DNA of 34,881 nucleotides from Oxalobacteraceae bacterium (GCA_947454475.1 CANGLD010000004.1:1-34881); one strand, 5' to 3'; shown: positions 25,962 through 34,881, numbered from the stretch's first letter. The notes: a model not told the origin generated them from the sequence alone. Numbers and translations: made by a program.

Positions 25962-27350
25962 TCAATCTGCGCGACTATTTATAGCATCTAATAATTTTTG
26001 GTGTACACCACCAAAGCCACCATTACTCATTACCAGTATCGTATCGCCCGATTGTGCTGCAGCAGCAACTGCATGCACGAGTAAATCTAACTCATCAAAT
26101 GCCTTTGCTTTATTTCCTAAAGGCGCAAGCGCTGCACTTAAATCCCAACCTAATGCGTTCTTTCCATCGCCTTTAGCGCCATAACCAAATACTAAATCTG
26201 CTTCTAGCAGACTACCTGGCAAGGCATCTTTCATCGTGCCTAATTTCATGGTGTTAGAACGTGGCTCTAATACGGCGAGTATTCTTGCTTGTCCTACTTT
26301 ATGACGCAATCCGGCTACAGTCGTCGTAATCGCTGTGGGATGGTGAGCAAAATCATCTATGACCGTTACACCTTTAGCGACTCCACGCGTCTCCATACGA
26401 CGCTTCACATTTTCAAAACTTGCTAATGCATGTATCGCCTGCGCAGGTGGCACACCAGCATGACGTGCTGCGGCAATTGCAGCCACTGCATTTAATCGAT
26501 TATGTTCGCCAGATAAAGACCAATGCACAGTCCCTATCAAATCATTTTTAAGTAAGACATCAAATGAGGCATCATCATGTTCACGCATAGCCCAACCTTC
26601 TTCTGCTGCACCACCAAACCATTCAGTATGACTCCAACATCCACGTTGAATTACACGGCGCAAAGAAGCTTCACGACCATTCACAATTAATCCACCTATC
26701 TCTGGCACAGTACGCACGAGATGATGAAACTGGGTTTCTATTGCAGTTAAATCAGGAAATATATCTGCATGATCATATTCAAGATTATTCAGGATTGCTG
26801 TGCGCGGACGGTAATGCACAAACTTACTACGTTTATCAAAGAAGGCAGTGTCATATTCATCGGCCTCAATCACAAAGAAAGCGTTTTCATTTTGCTTGCC
26901 TTGTAACCGCGCTGAGATACCAAAATTCATAGGTACACCCCCTATGAGAAAGCCTGGATGATATCCAGCATCTTCCAGTATCCAAGCGAGCATAGATGCA
27001 GTAGTGGTTTTACCATGGGTACCCGCCACAGCTAATACCCACTTATTTTGTAAGATGTGCTCACCTATCCATTGTGGTCCCGATGTATAAGGCAAACCTT
27101 GGTTAAGAATTGCCTCCATTAATGGATTACCACGTGAGACCACATTCCCCACCACAAAGAGATCTGGCTTTAATTTCAGTTGATCAGGATCGAAACCCTC
27201 GATCAGCTCTATGCCTTGTGCACGTAATTGTGTGCTCATAGGAGGGTAGACGTTGGCATCGCAGCCAGTGACTTTGTGTCCAGCTTCTTGTGCCAGTACA
27301 GCCAGTCCGCCCATGAAGGTGCCGCAGATACCAAGTATGTGAATATGCAT
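25962..27350 (-). CDS. mpl: UDP-N-acetylmuramate:L-alanyl-gamma-D-glutamyl-meso-diaminopimelate ligase
   Basis: Murein recycling ligase that joins recovered tripeptide to UDP-MurNAc in the cytoplasm. The N-terminal Rossmann part reads HILGICGTFMGG (Mpl-type, rather than GIGG.GMS of MurC). The ATP loop is AGTHGKTTTASML (about 110-122). The Mur ligase middle domain shows EADEYDTAFFDKRSKF and NLEYDHADIF, and the third domain VIDDFAHHPTAI. ATG 27350 gives 462 residues, matching E. coli (457). The frame is open upstream to ATG 27419, but those 23 residues are not family-like. It is divergent from the nucleotidyltransferase-like gene. Confidence 0.95.
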   Translation of the reverse strand: MHIHILGICGTFMGGLAVLAQEAGHKVTGCDANVYPPMSTQLRAQGIELIEGFDPDQLKLKPDLFVVGNVVSRGNPLMEAILNQGLPYTSGPQWIGEHILQNKWVLAVAGTHGKTTTASMLAWILEDAGYHPGFLIGGVPMNFGISARLQGKQNENAFFVIEADEYDTAFFDKRSKFVHYRPRTAILNNLEYDHADIFPDLTAIETQFHHLVRTVPEIGGLIVNGREASLRRVIQRGCWSHTEWFGGAAEEGWAMREHDDASFDVLLKNDLIGTVHWSLSGEHNRLNAVAAIAAARHAGVPPAQAIHALASFENVKRRMETRGVAKGVTVIDDFAHHPTAITTTVAGLRHKVGQARILAVLEPRSNTMKLGTMKDALPGSLLEADLVFGYGAKGDGKNALGWDLSAALAPLGNKAKAFDELDLLVHAVAAAAQSGDTILVMSNGGFGGVHQKLLDAINSRAD

Positions 27351-27571
27351 TGTAGAATCAGGTTTTTGCAACGTTGAGATTTTACCTGAGCCTAGCCTCT
27401 GGCTAATGTGTTCAAGCATGGAATTTCAGACTAAAACACCCTAGCTACACTAAGCTCGTACTGAAAGCATCATGATTAAGGCTTAGCTTGTTGTGCATTT
27501 GGTGATTTTTACTCTTGCATTCAGTATCCCTCAATCCGTATTCCCGTAAAACTGCAGGCTATTCAACTCTT
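27351..27571. promoter_or_regulatory. divergent intergenic region mpl / nucleotidyltransferase-like gene
   Basis: These 221 bases must hold two divergent promoters. I see no strong -35/-10 pair and no hairpin worth naming. Open frames entering from both sides start at weak codons and lack family character. Confidence 0.3.
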
Positions 27572-28186
27572 ATGATCCTCTACCCTAGCGATGGCGAACA
27601 CCTCAGAGCAGAAATAGCTATGGCTGCAGCACGCATGATTGCTGAGGATGGCGCAGACTATGCAACTGCAAAACGTAAAGCCGCAAAACTCATACTCGGC
27701 AACAGCAAAACACGTGGTGATGTCTTACCTGATAACGCGCAAATTGAGGCAGAAGTTCGTGAATATCAGGCGCTGTTCATGGGTGATGAACAACCTGCAC
27801 GCTTAAAGTCGCTACGATTATTAGCTGTAGAACTGATGCAAAGATTTGAACGCTTTCATCCACGATTGGTGGGAGCTGTTGCGAATGGTACGGCGGGTGA
27901 GCATTCCGATATTCATATTCAGCTTTTCCCAGAAAGCGGCAAAGATGTTGCTGTTTTCTTATTAAATGCAGATGTGGATTATGTGGTCGGTGAGACGCCT
28001 CATTACAAACAACGCGGTGAAATGTTAGAGACGCTCTCTTTTATGTGGAAGAACGAAGGTGTGCACCTGACTATTTATGAACCCGATGATGTGCGCAGTA
28101 CCCCCCGAGCGGGAAACGGCAAAGTGCAAGAACAACTTACGTTGACCATGCTAAATGCTCTACTAAATGAAAGCGATCCAGCATGA
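27572..28186 (+). CDS. conserved protein with nucleotidyltransferase-like core
   Basis: 204 residues from ATG 27572. Homologues are, as I recall, common beside mpl and tlpA in Burkholderiales and are often labelled as a ligase or nucleotidyltransferase without proof. The N-terminal half is helical and charged. The second half has GAVANGTAGEHSDIHIQLF (101-119), which resembles the GS-x-DxD strand-turn of the pol-beta nucleotidyltransferase superfamily: G..NGT for the GS turn, D113 for the first acid, but H115 in place of the second. A later acidic group (D134, D136) could be the third ligand. Its last four bases overlap the tlpA start as ATGA. Function unknown. Confidence 0.7.
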   Translation: MILYPSDGEHLRAEIAMAAARMIAEDGADYATAKRKAAKLILGNSKTRGDVLPDNAQIEAEVREYQALFMGDEQPARLKSLRLLAVELMQRFERFHPRLVGAVANGTAGEHSDIHIQLFPESGKDVAVFLLNADVDYVVGETPHYKQRGEMLETLSFMWKNEGVHLTIYEPDDVRSTPRAGNGKVQEQLTLTMLNALLNESDPA

Positions 28187-28701
28187 AGATCAAAACCACA
28201 TTATTGATTGTGGCAGCGCTGCTGTTTACAGCATTCGGGGCTTATGTAAGCTGGATGAAAAGTAAACCCACAGCAGAGCAAGTTGCTGTGACTAGTTTGA
28301 TGGCGACCGCGCTGCCCGACACAGAGAATAAGCTACATAAATTGCAAGAGTGGCAAGGTAAGCATCTCTTAATTAATTTTTGGGCAACTTGGTGCCCTCC
28401 CTGTGTTTCAGAAATGCCAGAGTTGGTCGCACTGCAAACTGAAATGGCAGATAAAAATCTACAAATAATCGGCATAGGTATAGATTCACCCTCGAATATT
28501 CGTGAATTTTCTTCAACCCATCACATCACTTATCCACTTCTGGTGGCGGGCATGAACGGCACTGAACTGTCGAAGCTATTTGGAAATCAGGCGGGGGGGC
28601 TACCTTTTACCGTCTTGATCAGCCCGCAAGGTCAGGTTCGTCAAGTCTATCTTGGCCGGCTAGACATGAAAAAATTGCGCGAAGATTTACTCCCCCCCTA
28701 A
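28183..28701 (+). CDS. tlpA: TlpA/ResA-type thiol-disulfide oxidoreductase, membrane-anchored
   Basis: 172 residues. An uncleaved membrane anchor or signal covers residues 5-24, then a thioredoxin fold with ATWCPPCVSEMPEL (active cysteines C71 and C74) and the cis-proline region GGLPFTVLI. The position outside the inner membrane and the CPPC motif suggest a periplasmic reductant, for example in cytochrome c maturation or copper-site assembly. No ccm or cox genes are adjacent, so the client is unknown. ATG 28183 overlaps the upstream stop by four bases, which argues for coupled translation. Confidence 0.9.
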   Translation: MKIKTTLLIVAALLFTAFGAYVSWMKSKPTAEQVAVTSLMATALPDTENKLHKLQEWQGKHLLINFWATWCPPCVSEMPELVALQTEMADKNLQIIGIGIDSPSNIREFSSTHHITYPLLVAGMNGTELSKLFGNQAGGLPFTVLISPQGQVRQVYLGRLDMKKLREDLLPP

Positions 28702-28706
28702 TCCCA

Positions 28707-28752
28707 TTAAGGCTTTTCGCTTGCCTTAACTCTGCATTTTCCGGCAAAATGC
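28707..28752 (+). terminator. two hairpins between tlpA and aroQ (weak terminator candidate)
   Basis: TTAAGGC (28707-28713) pairs with GCCTTAA (28723-28729), then GCATTTT (28734-28740) pairs with AAAATGC (28746-28752), both perfectly. No extended T-run follows either one. They could attenuate read-through from tlpA or be part of the aroQ control region. Confidence 0.35.
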
Positions 28753-28783
28753 CCCCTTCTTCGTCAAACCGAGTGCTATCTCG

Positions 28784-29221
28784 ATGGCAACAAACCTGCT
28801 ACTACTGAATGGGCCTAACCTAAATTTATTGGGTAGCCGCGAGCCCGAGGTATATGGGGCAACGACTTTGGCTGAAATTGAGCACGCTGCAATTGCTCAA
28901 GCAAAGGCTGCAGGTGCTCAATTGGCTTGCCTGCAAAGTAATCACGAAGGTGTATTAATTGACAAGATACAAGCTGCTAAAGCAGCAGGGGTAGATGCAA
29001 TTGTGATTAATCCTGGCGGACTTACCCATACTAGCGTCGCATTACGTGATGCACTGGCTGGGGTCGCCATACCGTTTGTAGAGGTTCACATCTCTAATAT
29101 CTATAAGCGGGAAAGCTTTAGACATCACTCTTTTTTGTCTGAATTAGCGGCCGGCGTGATCTGCGGCCTGGGACCAGATGGTTATCGCATTGGTATCGAA
29201 TTTGCCATCAAAAAGCTTTAA
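28784..29221 (+). CDS. aroQ: 3-dehydroquinate dehydratase, type II
   Basis: Third step of the shikimate pathway: trans-dehydration of 3-dehydroquinate by a dodecameric enzyme. Signatures: [20 protein letters not shown] with the catalytic Tyr (Y24) and Arg (R19) of the lid, [23 protein letters not shown] and EVHISN with the catalytic His. The length of 145 is standard. ATG 28784 is the only sensible start. It is followed by accB after 95 bases, the aroQ-accB-accC order seen in many proteobacteria. Confidence 0.97.
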   Translation: MATNLLLLNGPNLNLLGSREPEVYGATTLAEIEHAAIAQAKAAGAQLACLQSNHEGVLIDKIQAAKAAGVDAIVINPGGLTHTSVALRDALAGVAIPFVEVHISNIYKRESFRHHSFLSELAAGVICGLGPDGYRIGIEFAIKKL

Positions 29222-29231
29222 ATTTAGCTAA

Positions 29232-29261
29232 TTTCCATTATCTCGCTGCAAAGCTTATAAT
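29232..29261 (+). promoter_or_regulatory. sigma-70-like promoter upstream of accB
   Basis: A perfect TATAAT (29256-29261) is preceded at 18 bases by TTTCCA (29232-29237; 4 of 6). It lies 55 bases before the accB ATG, downstream of aroQ, and would drive accB-accC and possibly the genes behind them. Confidence 0.5.
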
Positions 29262-29316
29262 CGCGGCTCATTCTTATTACGGCCATTTTTCTTTTGTTTC
29301 ATAAAACGGATCTTCA

Positions 29317-29778
29317 ATGGATTTAAGAAAACTCAAAACTCTCATCGACTTGGTTGCTGAATCAGGCATCTCCGAACTGGAAGTCACAGAAGGAGAAAGC
29401 AAAGTCAAAATCGTTAAATCATCTGCTGCTTCTAACCAAGTGGTGATGATGCAGCAACCGATGTCACACGCTCCTGGCACGCATATGCAAGCTCAACCAG
29501 CTGCACCTGCAGTTGCAGCGGCTCCTGCTGCAGCCGAGCCGACTGGACATATCGTTAAGTCTCCTATGGTTGGGACTTTCTATCGCTCCTCTGCTCCTGG
29601 TGCAGCGCCGTTTGTAGAACTAGGCTCTACGATTAAAGACGGTGACACGATTTGTATTATCGAAGCTATGAAGCTGTTAAATGAGATTGATGCTGATGCT
29701 TCTGGCGTCATCACACAAATCCTGGTCGAAAACGGACAACCAGTTGAGTTCGGCCAGCCTCTGTTCGTCATTGGATAA
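29317..29778 (+). CDS. accB: biotin carboxyl carrier protein of acetyl-CoA carboxylase
   Basis: Carries biotin between the carboxylase and transferase halves of acetyl-CoA carboxylase for fatty-acid synthesis. The N-terminal segment opens [20 protein letters not shown] (1-20). A flexible Ala/Pro linker follows (about 58-76), then the biotinyl domain with [13 protein letters not shown], the thumb region and biotin-attachment K119 in EAMKLLNEI. The length of 153 is typical. ATG 29317 has CGGA 7 bases upstream. accC follows after 79 bases. Confidence 0.97.
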   Translation: MDLRKLKTLIDLVAESGISELEVTEGESKVKIVKSSAASNQVVMMQQPMSHAPGTHMQAQPAAPAVAAAPAAAEPTGHIVKSPMVGTFYRSSAPGAAPFVELGSTIKDGDTICIIEAMKLLNEIDADASGVITQILVENGQPVEFGQPLFVIG

Positions 29779-29857
29779 CTTCACAAAGGTGTTGTGTTAC
29801 TGCTAGCAGCAAACCGTCCTACGACGAGCTTGCTGGCAGTGATATACAGATCTCACT

Positions 29858-31240
29858 ATGTTCGAAAAAATTCTAATCGCCAACCGTGGTGAAATCGCTC
29901 TGCGTATTCAACGCGCTTGTCGCGAAATGGGTATTAGGACCGTTGTTGTCCACTCAGAAGCAGATCGCGAAGCGAAATACGTCAAGCTTGCAGATGAATC
30001 TGTTTGCATAGGACCGGCTGCTTCTGCCCAAAGTTATTTAAGCATGCCCGCTATTATTAGCGCAGCTGAAGTCACTGATGCTGAAGCGATTCATCCGGGT
30101 TACGGCTTCTTGTCTGAAAATGCAGACTTTGCAGAACGCGTAGAAAAATCTGGTTTTGTTTTTATTGGTCCGCGCTCCGATTCCATTCGCTTAATGGGCG
30201 ATAAAGTCTCAGCTAAGCAAGCCATGATTAAAGCAGGCGTGCCTTGCGTACCAGGTTCAGAAGGTGCTTTACCGGATGATCCAAAAATTATTATTCAAAC
30301 CGCACGCAAGATTGGTTATCCCGTCATTATTAAAGCAGCGGGTGGTGGTGGTGGTCGTGGCATGCGCGTGGTGCACACTGAAGCTGCATTATTAAATGCA
30401 GTCACGATGACTAAGACTGAAGCCGGTGCTGCTTTCAGTAATCCTGAAGTGTATATGGAAAAGTATTTGGAAAATCCACGTCACGTGGAAATCCAAATAC
30501 TCGCGGATGAATATAAAAATGCGATTTGGTTAGGTGAACGTGATTGCTCTATGCAACGCCGCCATCAAAAAGTAATAGAAGAAGCGCCAGCAGTTGGCAT
30601 TCCACGCAAACTCATAGAAAAAATTGGTGATCGTTGCGCAGAAGCTTGTCGCAAAATTGGTTATCGTGGCGCGGGTACTTTCGAATTTTTATATGAAGCA
30701 GGTGAGTTTTATTTCATAGAAATGAATACGCGTATTCAGGTTGAGCATCCCGTGACTGAAATGGTGACCGGTGTAGATTTAGTTCAAGAACAAATACGTG
30801 TGGCATTCGGAGAAAAACTTAAACTGCGTCAGCGCGATATCGTTATTGAAGGTCATGCGATTGAATGCCGTATCAATGCAGAAGATCCCTTTAAATTTAC
30901 GCCTTCACCAGGTCGTATCACCGCATGGCATGCACCAGGCGGTCCAGGTATACGGGTAGATTCGCATGCTTATGCAGGTTATTACGTACCACCGCATTAC
31001 GACTCTATGGTCGGCAAAGTGATTGCATATGGCGCAACACGTGAACAAGCCATACGACGTATGCAAATCGCTTTATCTGAAATGGTGGTGGAAGGTATAC
31101 AAACTAACATTCCCCTGCATCGTGAATTAATGGTAGATGCTCGCTTTGCAGAAGGCGGCACTAACATTCATTATCTCGAACATAAACTGGCAGACAAACC
31201 AGATCTGGAACACAACCCCAAGCTCGCTGCCAAAAAATAG
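29858..31240 (+). CDS. accC: biotin carboxylase subunit of acetyl-CoA carboxylase
   Basis: ATP-grasp enzyme that carboxylates biotin on AccB using bicarbonate. N-terminal [16 protein letters not shown], the Gly-rich ATP lid [11 protein letters not shown], the active-site run [16 protein letters not shown], and [16 protein letters not shown] with the metal-binding Glu and the catalytic Arg are all intact. 460 residues, slightly longer than E. coli (449) through a C-terminal extension of Lys/Asp residues. ATG 29858 has no clear ribosome binding site. The prmA gene begins 9 bases after its stop. Confidence 0.97.
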   Translation: MFEKILIANRGEIALRIQRACREMGIRTVVVHSEADREAKYVKLADESVCIGPAASAQSYLSMPAIISAAEVTDAEAIHPGYGFLSENADFAERVEKSGFVFIGPRSDSIRLMGDKVSAKQAMIKAGVPCVPGSEGALPDDPKIIIQTARKIGYPVIIKAAGGGGGRGMRVVHTEAALLNAVTMTKTEAGAAFSNPEVYMEKYLENPRHVEIQILADEYKNAIWLGERDCSMQRRHQKVIEEAPAVGIPRKLIEKIGDRCAEACRKIGYRGAGTFEFLYEAGEFYFIEMNTRIQVEHPVTEMVTGVDLVQEQIRVAFGEKLKLRQRDIVIEGHAIECRINAEDPFKFTPSPGRITAWHAPGGPGIRVDSHAYAGYYVPPHYDSMVGKVIAYGATREQAIRRMQIALSEMVVEGIQTNIPLHRELMVDARFAEGGTNIHYLEHKLADKPDLEHNPKLAAKK

Positions 31241-31249
31241 GCGGCCATC

Positions 31250-32170
31250 ATGAGCTGGACTGAAATAGTGTTAGAAGTACCGCGCCAGCATGCAGAGTTG
31301 TTATCTGATGCGTTGATGGAAGCTGGCGCGCTTTCCGTTTCTGTTGAAGATGCTGATGAAGGTACCGATGCAGAGCGTGCACTATTTGGTGAACCTGGCA
31401 TGGAGCCTGAACAACAAGCTTGGGAGCGTAGTCGCGTTATCGCTCTAGCAGAGTCGAATGAAAATCATGCTGCGTTAGTTGCTGCTGCTTGTGCGTCCTG
31501 TGAATTAACCCATCCAGAAAAAAATCATTCTTGGCCTTTTACATTACGTGAAGTGGCAGAACAAGATTGGGTGCGTCTCACGCAATCCCAATTTGAACCT
31601 ATACATATTGGTGAACGTATTTGGGTCGTGCCTAGTTGGCATGCTGCTCCGGATGCCAATGCTTTAGTACTCGAACTTGATCCAGGTTTAGCCTTTGGTA
31701 CTGGTAGCCATCCAACTACACGTCTGTGTATGGAATGGTTAGAAAAACATGCACCACAATCTTCCACAGTACTGGATTATGGATGTGGCTCCGGCATACT
31801 CGCTATGGTGGCCGACAAACTTGGTGCAAGTTCTGTACATGGTGTCGATATCGATCCACAAGCAATTGAATCCGCTCGCTATAATGCAGAGCGTAATGCT
31901 TGCACTATTGATTATTTTCTACCTGAAGATTTTGGTGCTTTGTATCCTCATCAGCAATATGATTATTTGCTCGCGAATATATTAGCAAGTCCATTGAAAC
32001 TCATGGCACCCATGCTGTGTGGTCGATTAAAAAAACAAGGCAAGATGGTGTTATCTGGTGTGCTTGCACGACAAGCTGAAGAAGTGATTCATGCTTATCA
32101 ACCCTTTATTCAACTGGCAGTTTGGGCTGAACATGAAGGATGGGTTGCTTTAGCTAGTCAGTCTCAATGA
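31250..32170 (+). CDS. prmA: ribosomal protein L11 methyltransferase
   Basis: Trimethylates several amino groups of ribosomal protein L11 with S-adenosylmethionine. The N-terminal L11-recognition domain (about 1-60) begins [20 protein letters not shown] linker follows, then the class I methyltransferase core with [28 protein letters not shown] (motif I) and [12 protein letters not shown], and NILASPL as motif IV. The length of 306 is normal (E. coli 293). The ATG at 31250 has AGGCGG 5 bases upstream. The accB-accC-prmA order is widespread in beta- and gammaproteobacteria. Confidence 0.96.
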   Translation: MSWTEIVLEVPRQHAELLSDALMEAGALSVSVEDADEGTDAERALFGEPGMEPEQQAWERSRVIALAESNENHAALVAAACASCELTHPEKNHSWPFTLREVAEQDWVRLTQSQFEPIHIGERIWVVPSWHAAPDANALVLELDPGLAFGTGSHPTTRLCMEWLEKHAPQSSTVLDYGCGSGILAMVADKLGASSVHGVDIDPQAIESARYNAERNACTIDYFLPEDFGALYPHQQYDYLLANILASPLKLMAPMLCGRLKKQGKMVLSGVLARQAEEVIHAYQPFIQLAVWAEHEGWVALASQSQ

Positions 32171-32218
32171 CAAACAAAAACATTCTTAAATTAATTCTTG
32201 GCGTTAGTTAAATCTAGT

Positions 32219-33133
32219 ATGTTGATTACGACTTGTCCTCACTGCGAAACGCGCTTCAAGGTCACCACAGAACAACTGTTGCTGCGCAATGGTACGGTTC
32301 GCTGTGGCGCTTGCAGACAAGTCTTTGACGGTGGTGCTCGCTTAGTCAGTGATGAAGCAGCTGATCTCTTACTCAATCCAATAGCAGCAGTAGAAACTGA
32401 ACTCGCTTCAACAGCTTCTGAATCCATGCCTGCCACAGGCAAAACTGAACCCAACATGCAAGATGAGTTAGAAACACTCTCTAAAGCTATCTCGGATTGG
32501 CAAGTTCAACCTCGTAAAGATTTACCAAAGTTTGATCCTCTGCTCGAGGAATATGAAGTTGATTCTCCACCTGTAGTGAGCACAACTGCAAACAGCACAT
32601 CAGCGAACGAACCTGCGTTTGTTCAAGAAGCGAAGCAAAAAGCGCGTCGCTCTCGACTTTGGAAAACAGTTGTTTGGGTAGGTATACCGTTATTGTTCAT
32701 CACTCTCGCACTACAACTTGTGATTCATTTTCGGAATGAGATTGTTGCGCAATCACCTGAGAGTGATCCCGCTATGCGTATTGCATGTGCTTATTTAGGT
32801 TGCACTATTAATCTACCAGCGCAAATCAAACAACTCTCTTTGCAATCTAGTCAGTTACGCGCGATTCCAGATCAAGTGAATCAATTCGAATTAATCGCTT
32901 TGTTACGTAATCAAAGTCCATCACCACAATCATGGCCTTCACTAGAATTACAACTCAAAGATGACATAGGCGACGTCATTACGCGCAAAGTTTTCTTACC
33001 GCAGAATTTTTTGACTCAACCTAGCTTATTAAAACTAGGCATTGCTGCGCAATCGGAACATGAGATACGCCTGGTGTTTGAACTCACTGGACCTGCGCCT
33101 ACTGACTTCCAGCTCACCATGTTCTACCCCTAA
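32219..33133 (+). CDS. zinc-ribbon and DUF3426 membrane protein
   Basis: 304 residues from ATG 32219 (a TTG at 32198 would add seven). The N-terminal MJ0042-type zinc ribbon is CPHC-x14+-CGAC (residues 6-9 and about 29-32). An acidic, low-complexity cytoplasmic stretch follows. One membrane segment (about 150-172; VWVGIPLLFITLALQLVI) and a C-terminal DUF3426 domain with a Cys pair (about 190-200, ACAYLGCTI) lie on the far side. The family is known downstream of prmA in betaproteobacteria and has no established function. The topology suggests a zinc-binding sensor or assembly factor at the inner membrane, which is only inference. Confidence 0.88.
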   Translation: MLITTCPHCETRFKVTTEQLLLRNGTVRCGACRQVFDGGARLVSDEAADLLLNPIAAVETELASTASESMPATGKTEPNMQDELETLSKAISDWQVQPRKDLPKFDPLLEEYEVDSPPVVSTTANSTSANEPAFVQEAKQKARRSRLWKTVVWVGIPLLFITLALQLVIHFRNEIVAQSPESDPAMRIACAYLGCTINLPAQIKQLSLQSSQLRAIPDQVNQFELIALLRNQSPSPQSWPSLELQLKDDIGDVITRKVFLPQNFLTQPSLLKLGIAAQSEHEIRLVFELTGPAPTDFQLTMFYP

Positions 33134-33186
33134 GCACCCTAAGACCAATAAATTTTTTGCTTTTTGAACTTTGATATAGGCCCATC

Positions 33187-34119
33187 ATGACCTCACTTAT
33201 TTGTGGATCACTTGCATTCGACACCATCATGTCCTTTGGCGGACGTTTTTCTGAAGCCTTACTCGCTGACCAGCTACATAAAATTAATGTCGCTTTTTTA
33301 GTGCCAGGTATACGCCGTGAATTCGGTGGTTGCGCAGGAAATATCGCTTACAACTTAAAACTCTTGAATGGCGATCCACTTATCATGGCAACCATAGGTC
33401 AAGATAGTGCACCCTACATAGAACGCTTAGATAAATTAGGTATTAGTCGTCGTTGCGTAAAAATGATTGATTCATCTTATACAGCGCAAGCTTTTATCAC
33501 CACAGACGTCGATAGCAACCAGATTACCGCTTTCCATCCTGGCGCAATGGCGATGTCGCATCAAATTAAAATTGCAGATGCTGGCAAAGTGAGTTTAGCT
33601 ATCATCGCTCCAGATGGTCGTGACGGCATGGTAGAACATGCGCGCGATTGTGCAGAAGCGAATATTCCTTTCATCTTCGATCCAGGCCAAGGTCTGCCTA
33701 TGTTTAATGGCGAAGAATTAACGCACTTCATTGAACTCGCGACTTATGTCGCAGTGAATGATTATGAAGCTGAGTTACTGACTGAGCGCACAGGTTTGTC
33801 CTTACAACAAATTGCAGAACGTGTTTCTGCTTTGATTGTGACCCGCGGTGAACAAGGCGCTGAAATTTTTACTAGCGATGGCCGCCTTGATATACCAGTA
33901 GTTAAAGTAGCAGATATCGTTGATCCTACGGGCTGCGGTGATGCCTTCCGAGCTGGCATGTTGTTTGGTTTAACGCGTGATATGGACTGGATGACGATAG
34001 GACGTTTATCTAGCCTTATGGGTGCAATTAAAATTGCTAGCCAAGGTGGACAGAATCATGCACCTACTTTAGATCAAATCGAAGATCGATTTTTCCAAGA
34101 ATATGGATATCGCTTTTAA
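33187..34119 (+). CDS. PfkB-family carbohydrate/nucleoside kinase
   Basis: Ribokinase-superfamily kinase of 310 residues. PfkB signature 1 reads FGGCAGNIAYNL (about 45-56), and the anion hole and catalytic base are DPTGCGDAFRAG near the C-terminus (the Asp present, Cys replacing the usual Ala of GAGD). Members in this gene order are often called adenosine kinase or sugar kinase; the substrate cannot be read from sequence. ATG 33187 has an AGG 7 bases upstream. It is 53 bases after the DUF3426 gene and is followed by a strong terminator. Confidence 0.88.
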   Translation: MTSLICGSLAFDTIMSFGGRFSEALLADQLHKINVAFLVPGIRREFGGCAGNIAYNLKLLNGDPLIMATIGQDSAPYIERLDKLGISRRCVKMIDSSYTAQAFITTDVDSNQITAFHPGAMAMSHQIKIADAGKVSLAIIAPDGRDGMVEHARDCAEANIPFIFDPGQGLPMFNGEELTHFIELATYVAVNDYEAELLTERTGLSLQQIAERVSALIVTRGEQGAEIFTSDGRLDIPVVKVADIVDPTGCGDAFRAGMLFGLTRDMDWMTIGRLSSLMGAIKIASQGGQNHAPTLDQIEDRFFQEYGYRF

Positions 34120-34132
34120 TTGATCACCATGT

Positions 34133-34163
34133 AAAAAGGCGATGCTTTTGCATCGCCTTTTTT
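34133..34163. terminator. bidirectional rho-independent terminator
   Basis: AAAAAGGCGATGC (34133-34145) and GCATCGCCTTTTT (34150-34162) pair perfectly around a TTTT loop. The GC-rich core is flanked by an A-run and a T-run, so it works in both directions between the convergent PfkB-family and yggU genes. Confidence 0.93.
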
Positions 34164-34191
34164 ATTTCCATCACGAGTATGTGTAGTGCCT

Positions 34192-34491
34192 TCACAATGG
34201 CAGCAATAGTCGACTGATTTCTTCTATTTCTCGCTGCGCTTTTATTTCCACTACCTTGAGCCTACTCGTTATTCCTCGCACCACACTGATTTGTTTTTTT
34301 GGCACTTTAATTTGGGTCGCAATAAAACGAATTAATTCCTCATTCGCCTGACCTTCTATGGGTTGTGCTTTAAGTCGTATTTTTAAAGCCCCATCTAACA
34401 AACCGACTACTTCTGTGTTTTTCGCATTCGGCAGTACTTGCACACTTAGCCTGATAGCATCGCCATGCTGACTACACCACTCGGCTTTCAT
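34192..34491 (-). CDS. yggU: DUF167 family protein (YggU)
   Basis: 99 residues with the family core VQVLPNAKNTEVVGLLDG, LKIRLKAQPIEGQANEEL and the C-terminal VVRGITSRLKVVEI. The structure of E. coli YggU is known but its role is not. The ATG at 34491 shares one base with the yggT stop (TAATG), the common yggT-yggU coupling. Confidence 0.92.
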   Translation of the reverse strand: MKAEWCSQHGDAIRLSVQVLPNAKNTEVVGLLDGALKIRLKAQPIEGQANEELIRFIATQIKVPKKQISVVRGITSRLKVVEIKAQREIEEISRLLLPL

Positions 34492-34881
34492 TAAGCCAAA
34501 CTGAGTAGGATTTCATCCGCCACAAACAACACAATACGTAACAGAAGGAATGCAACCAAAGGAGATAAATCTACTCCTCCTATAGCCGGTAATAATCGAC
34601 GCAATGGGCGCATCAGTGGTTCATTCAATGCTCGTACCATAGGCGCAATAGGTGCATGTGGATTCACCCAACTAAAAATCACTTCTATGAATAACAATCC
34701 GATTAAGCCGTACACCATCCAATGCACCATGGTTAAAACGGATAGCAAAATAATAGAGGGTGCGCTGAATGGAGCAGAACGTGCTGCCAGCTGTAAGACG
34801 ATTGATAATAAAGAAATCAGAAAAGCGCCAAATAGACTTGCCCAATCAAATCCACCCAAACCAGGCAAAATACGACGCAAA
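34491..34881 (-). CDS. yggT: YggT family membrane protein (5' end cut by window edge)
   Basis: About 130 C-terminal residues are visible. Two YggT units are apparent: RRILPGLGGFDWASL at the window edge, the end of the first, and a full second with FIEVIFSWVNPHAPI, LNEPLMRPLRRLLPAIGG and VDLSPLVAFLLL. Several hydrophobic segments indicate an inner-membrane protein. The TTG at 34880 falls inside the first unit, so the true start is beyond the window. The family has been linked to osmotic or potassium homeostasis in E. coli, otherwise unknown. It overlaps yggU by one base. Confidence 0.92.
   Translation of the reverse strand, partial: LRRILPGLGGFDWASLFGAFLISLLSIVLQLAARSAPFSAPSIILLSVLTMVHWMVYGLIGLLFIEVIFSWVNPHAPIAPMVRALNEPLMRPLRRLLPAIGGVDLSPLVAFLLLRIVLFVADEILLSLA

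Noticed and set aside
29779-29857. Hairpin in the accB-accC gap as a terminator
   Set aside because: CTGCTAGCAG and nearby complementary pieces exist, but pairing is imperfect and there is no T-run. AccB and AccC are normally cotranscribed.
1-34881. Mobile elements, prophage, CRISPR arrays, tRNA or rRNA genes
   Set aside because: No transposase or integrase motifs, no regularly spaced repeats and no rRNA- or tRNA-like segments were seen on either strand.

Overview
The window looks like a chromosomal core segment from a betaproteobacterium of the order Burkholderiales, most likely Oxalobacteraceae or a close relative. This rests on protein flavour and gene neighbourhoods: an ApaH with a GDIQGC motif, a PyrR-PyrB-PyrC' chain, rubredoxin divergent from thiD-hemL, a pilGHIJ-chpA block, and accB-accC-prmA-DUF3426-PfkB. 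By eye the base composition is AT-leaning (low-to-mid 40s % GC), low for that family, so the genus is left open. I see no rRNA, tRNA, insertion sequence, prophage, integrase or CRISPR array.

Layout. 1-1037: 3'-incomplete rfbB (dTDP-sugar synthesis), divergent from apaH (1263-2081). 2114-6736, minus strand: yqgE-ruvX-pyrR-pyrB-pyrC'-plsC, with adjacent or overlapping ends, probably one transcript for pyrimidine synthesis with housekeeping genes at both ends. 6952-8448: a DNA photolyase. 8486-16828, minus strand: the type IV pilus chemosensory system pilG-pilH-pilI-pilJ-chpA, the largest block, without the pilK and chpB genes of the Pseudomonas cluster. 16986-19469: rubredoxin, thiD and hemL, closed by a hairpin terminator shared with corA. 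19585-27350, minus strand: mpl, yqiA, an RNB exoribonuclease, a TonB/TolA-like protein, aroE, mtgA and corA, a mixed cell-wall, shikimate and RNA-turnover series. 27572-34119, plus strand: a small nucleotidyltransferase-like protein overlapping a TlpA-type thioredoxin, then aroQ, accB, accC, prmA, a zinc-ribbon membrane protein and a PfkB kinase, ended by a second bidirectional terminator. 34192-34881, minus strand: yggU (DUF167) and a 5'-incomplete yggT.

How the genes work together. PilJ, PilI, ChpA, PilG and PilH form a surface-sensing or twitching phosphorelay. PyrB probably assembles with the inactive dihydroorotase homologue PyrC', while PyrR supplies a uridylate-related activity. AroQ and AroE act in the shikimate pathway, AccB and AccC start fatty-acid synthesis, and Mpl and MtgA recycle and polymerise cell wall.

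Most of the window is ordinary core genome. The least explained sequence is the 295-base gap upstream of corA. It holds a promoter-like pair, two direct copies of GGTGAG-n-CATGTAG, a strong hairpin, possible tiny reading frames, and an inverted repeat abutting the corA ribosome binding site. It looks like a structured regulatory leader that I cannot assign to a known riboswitch class.
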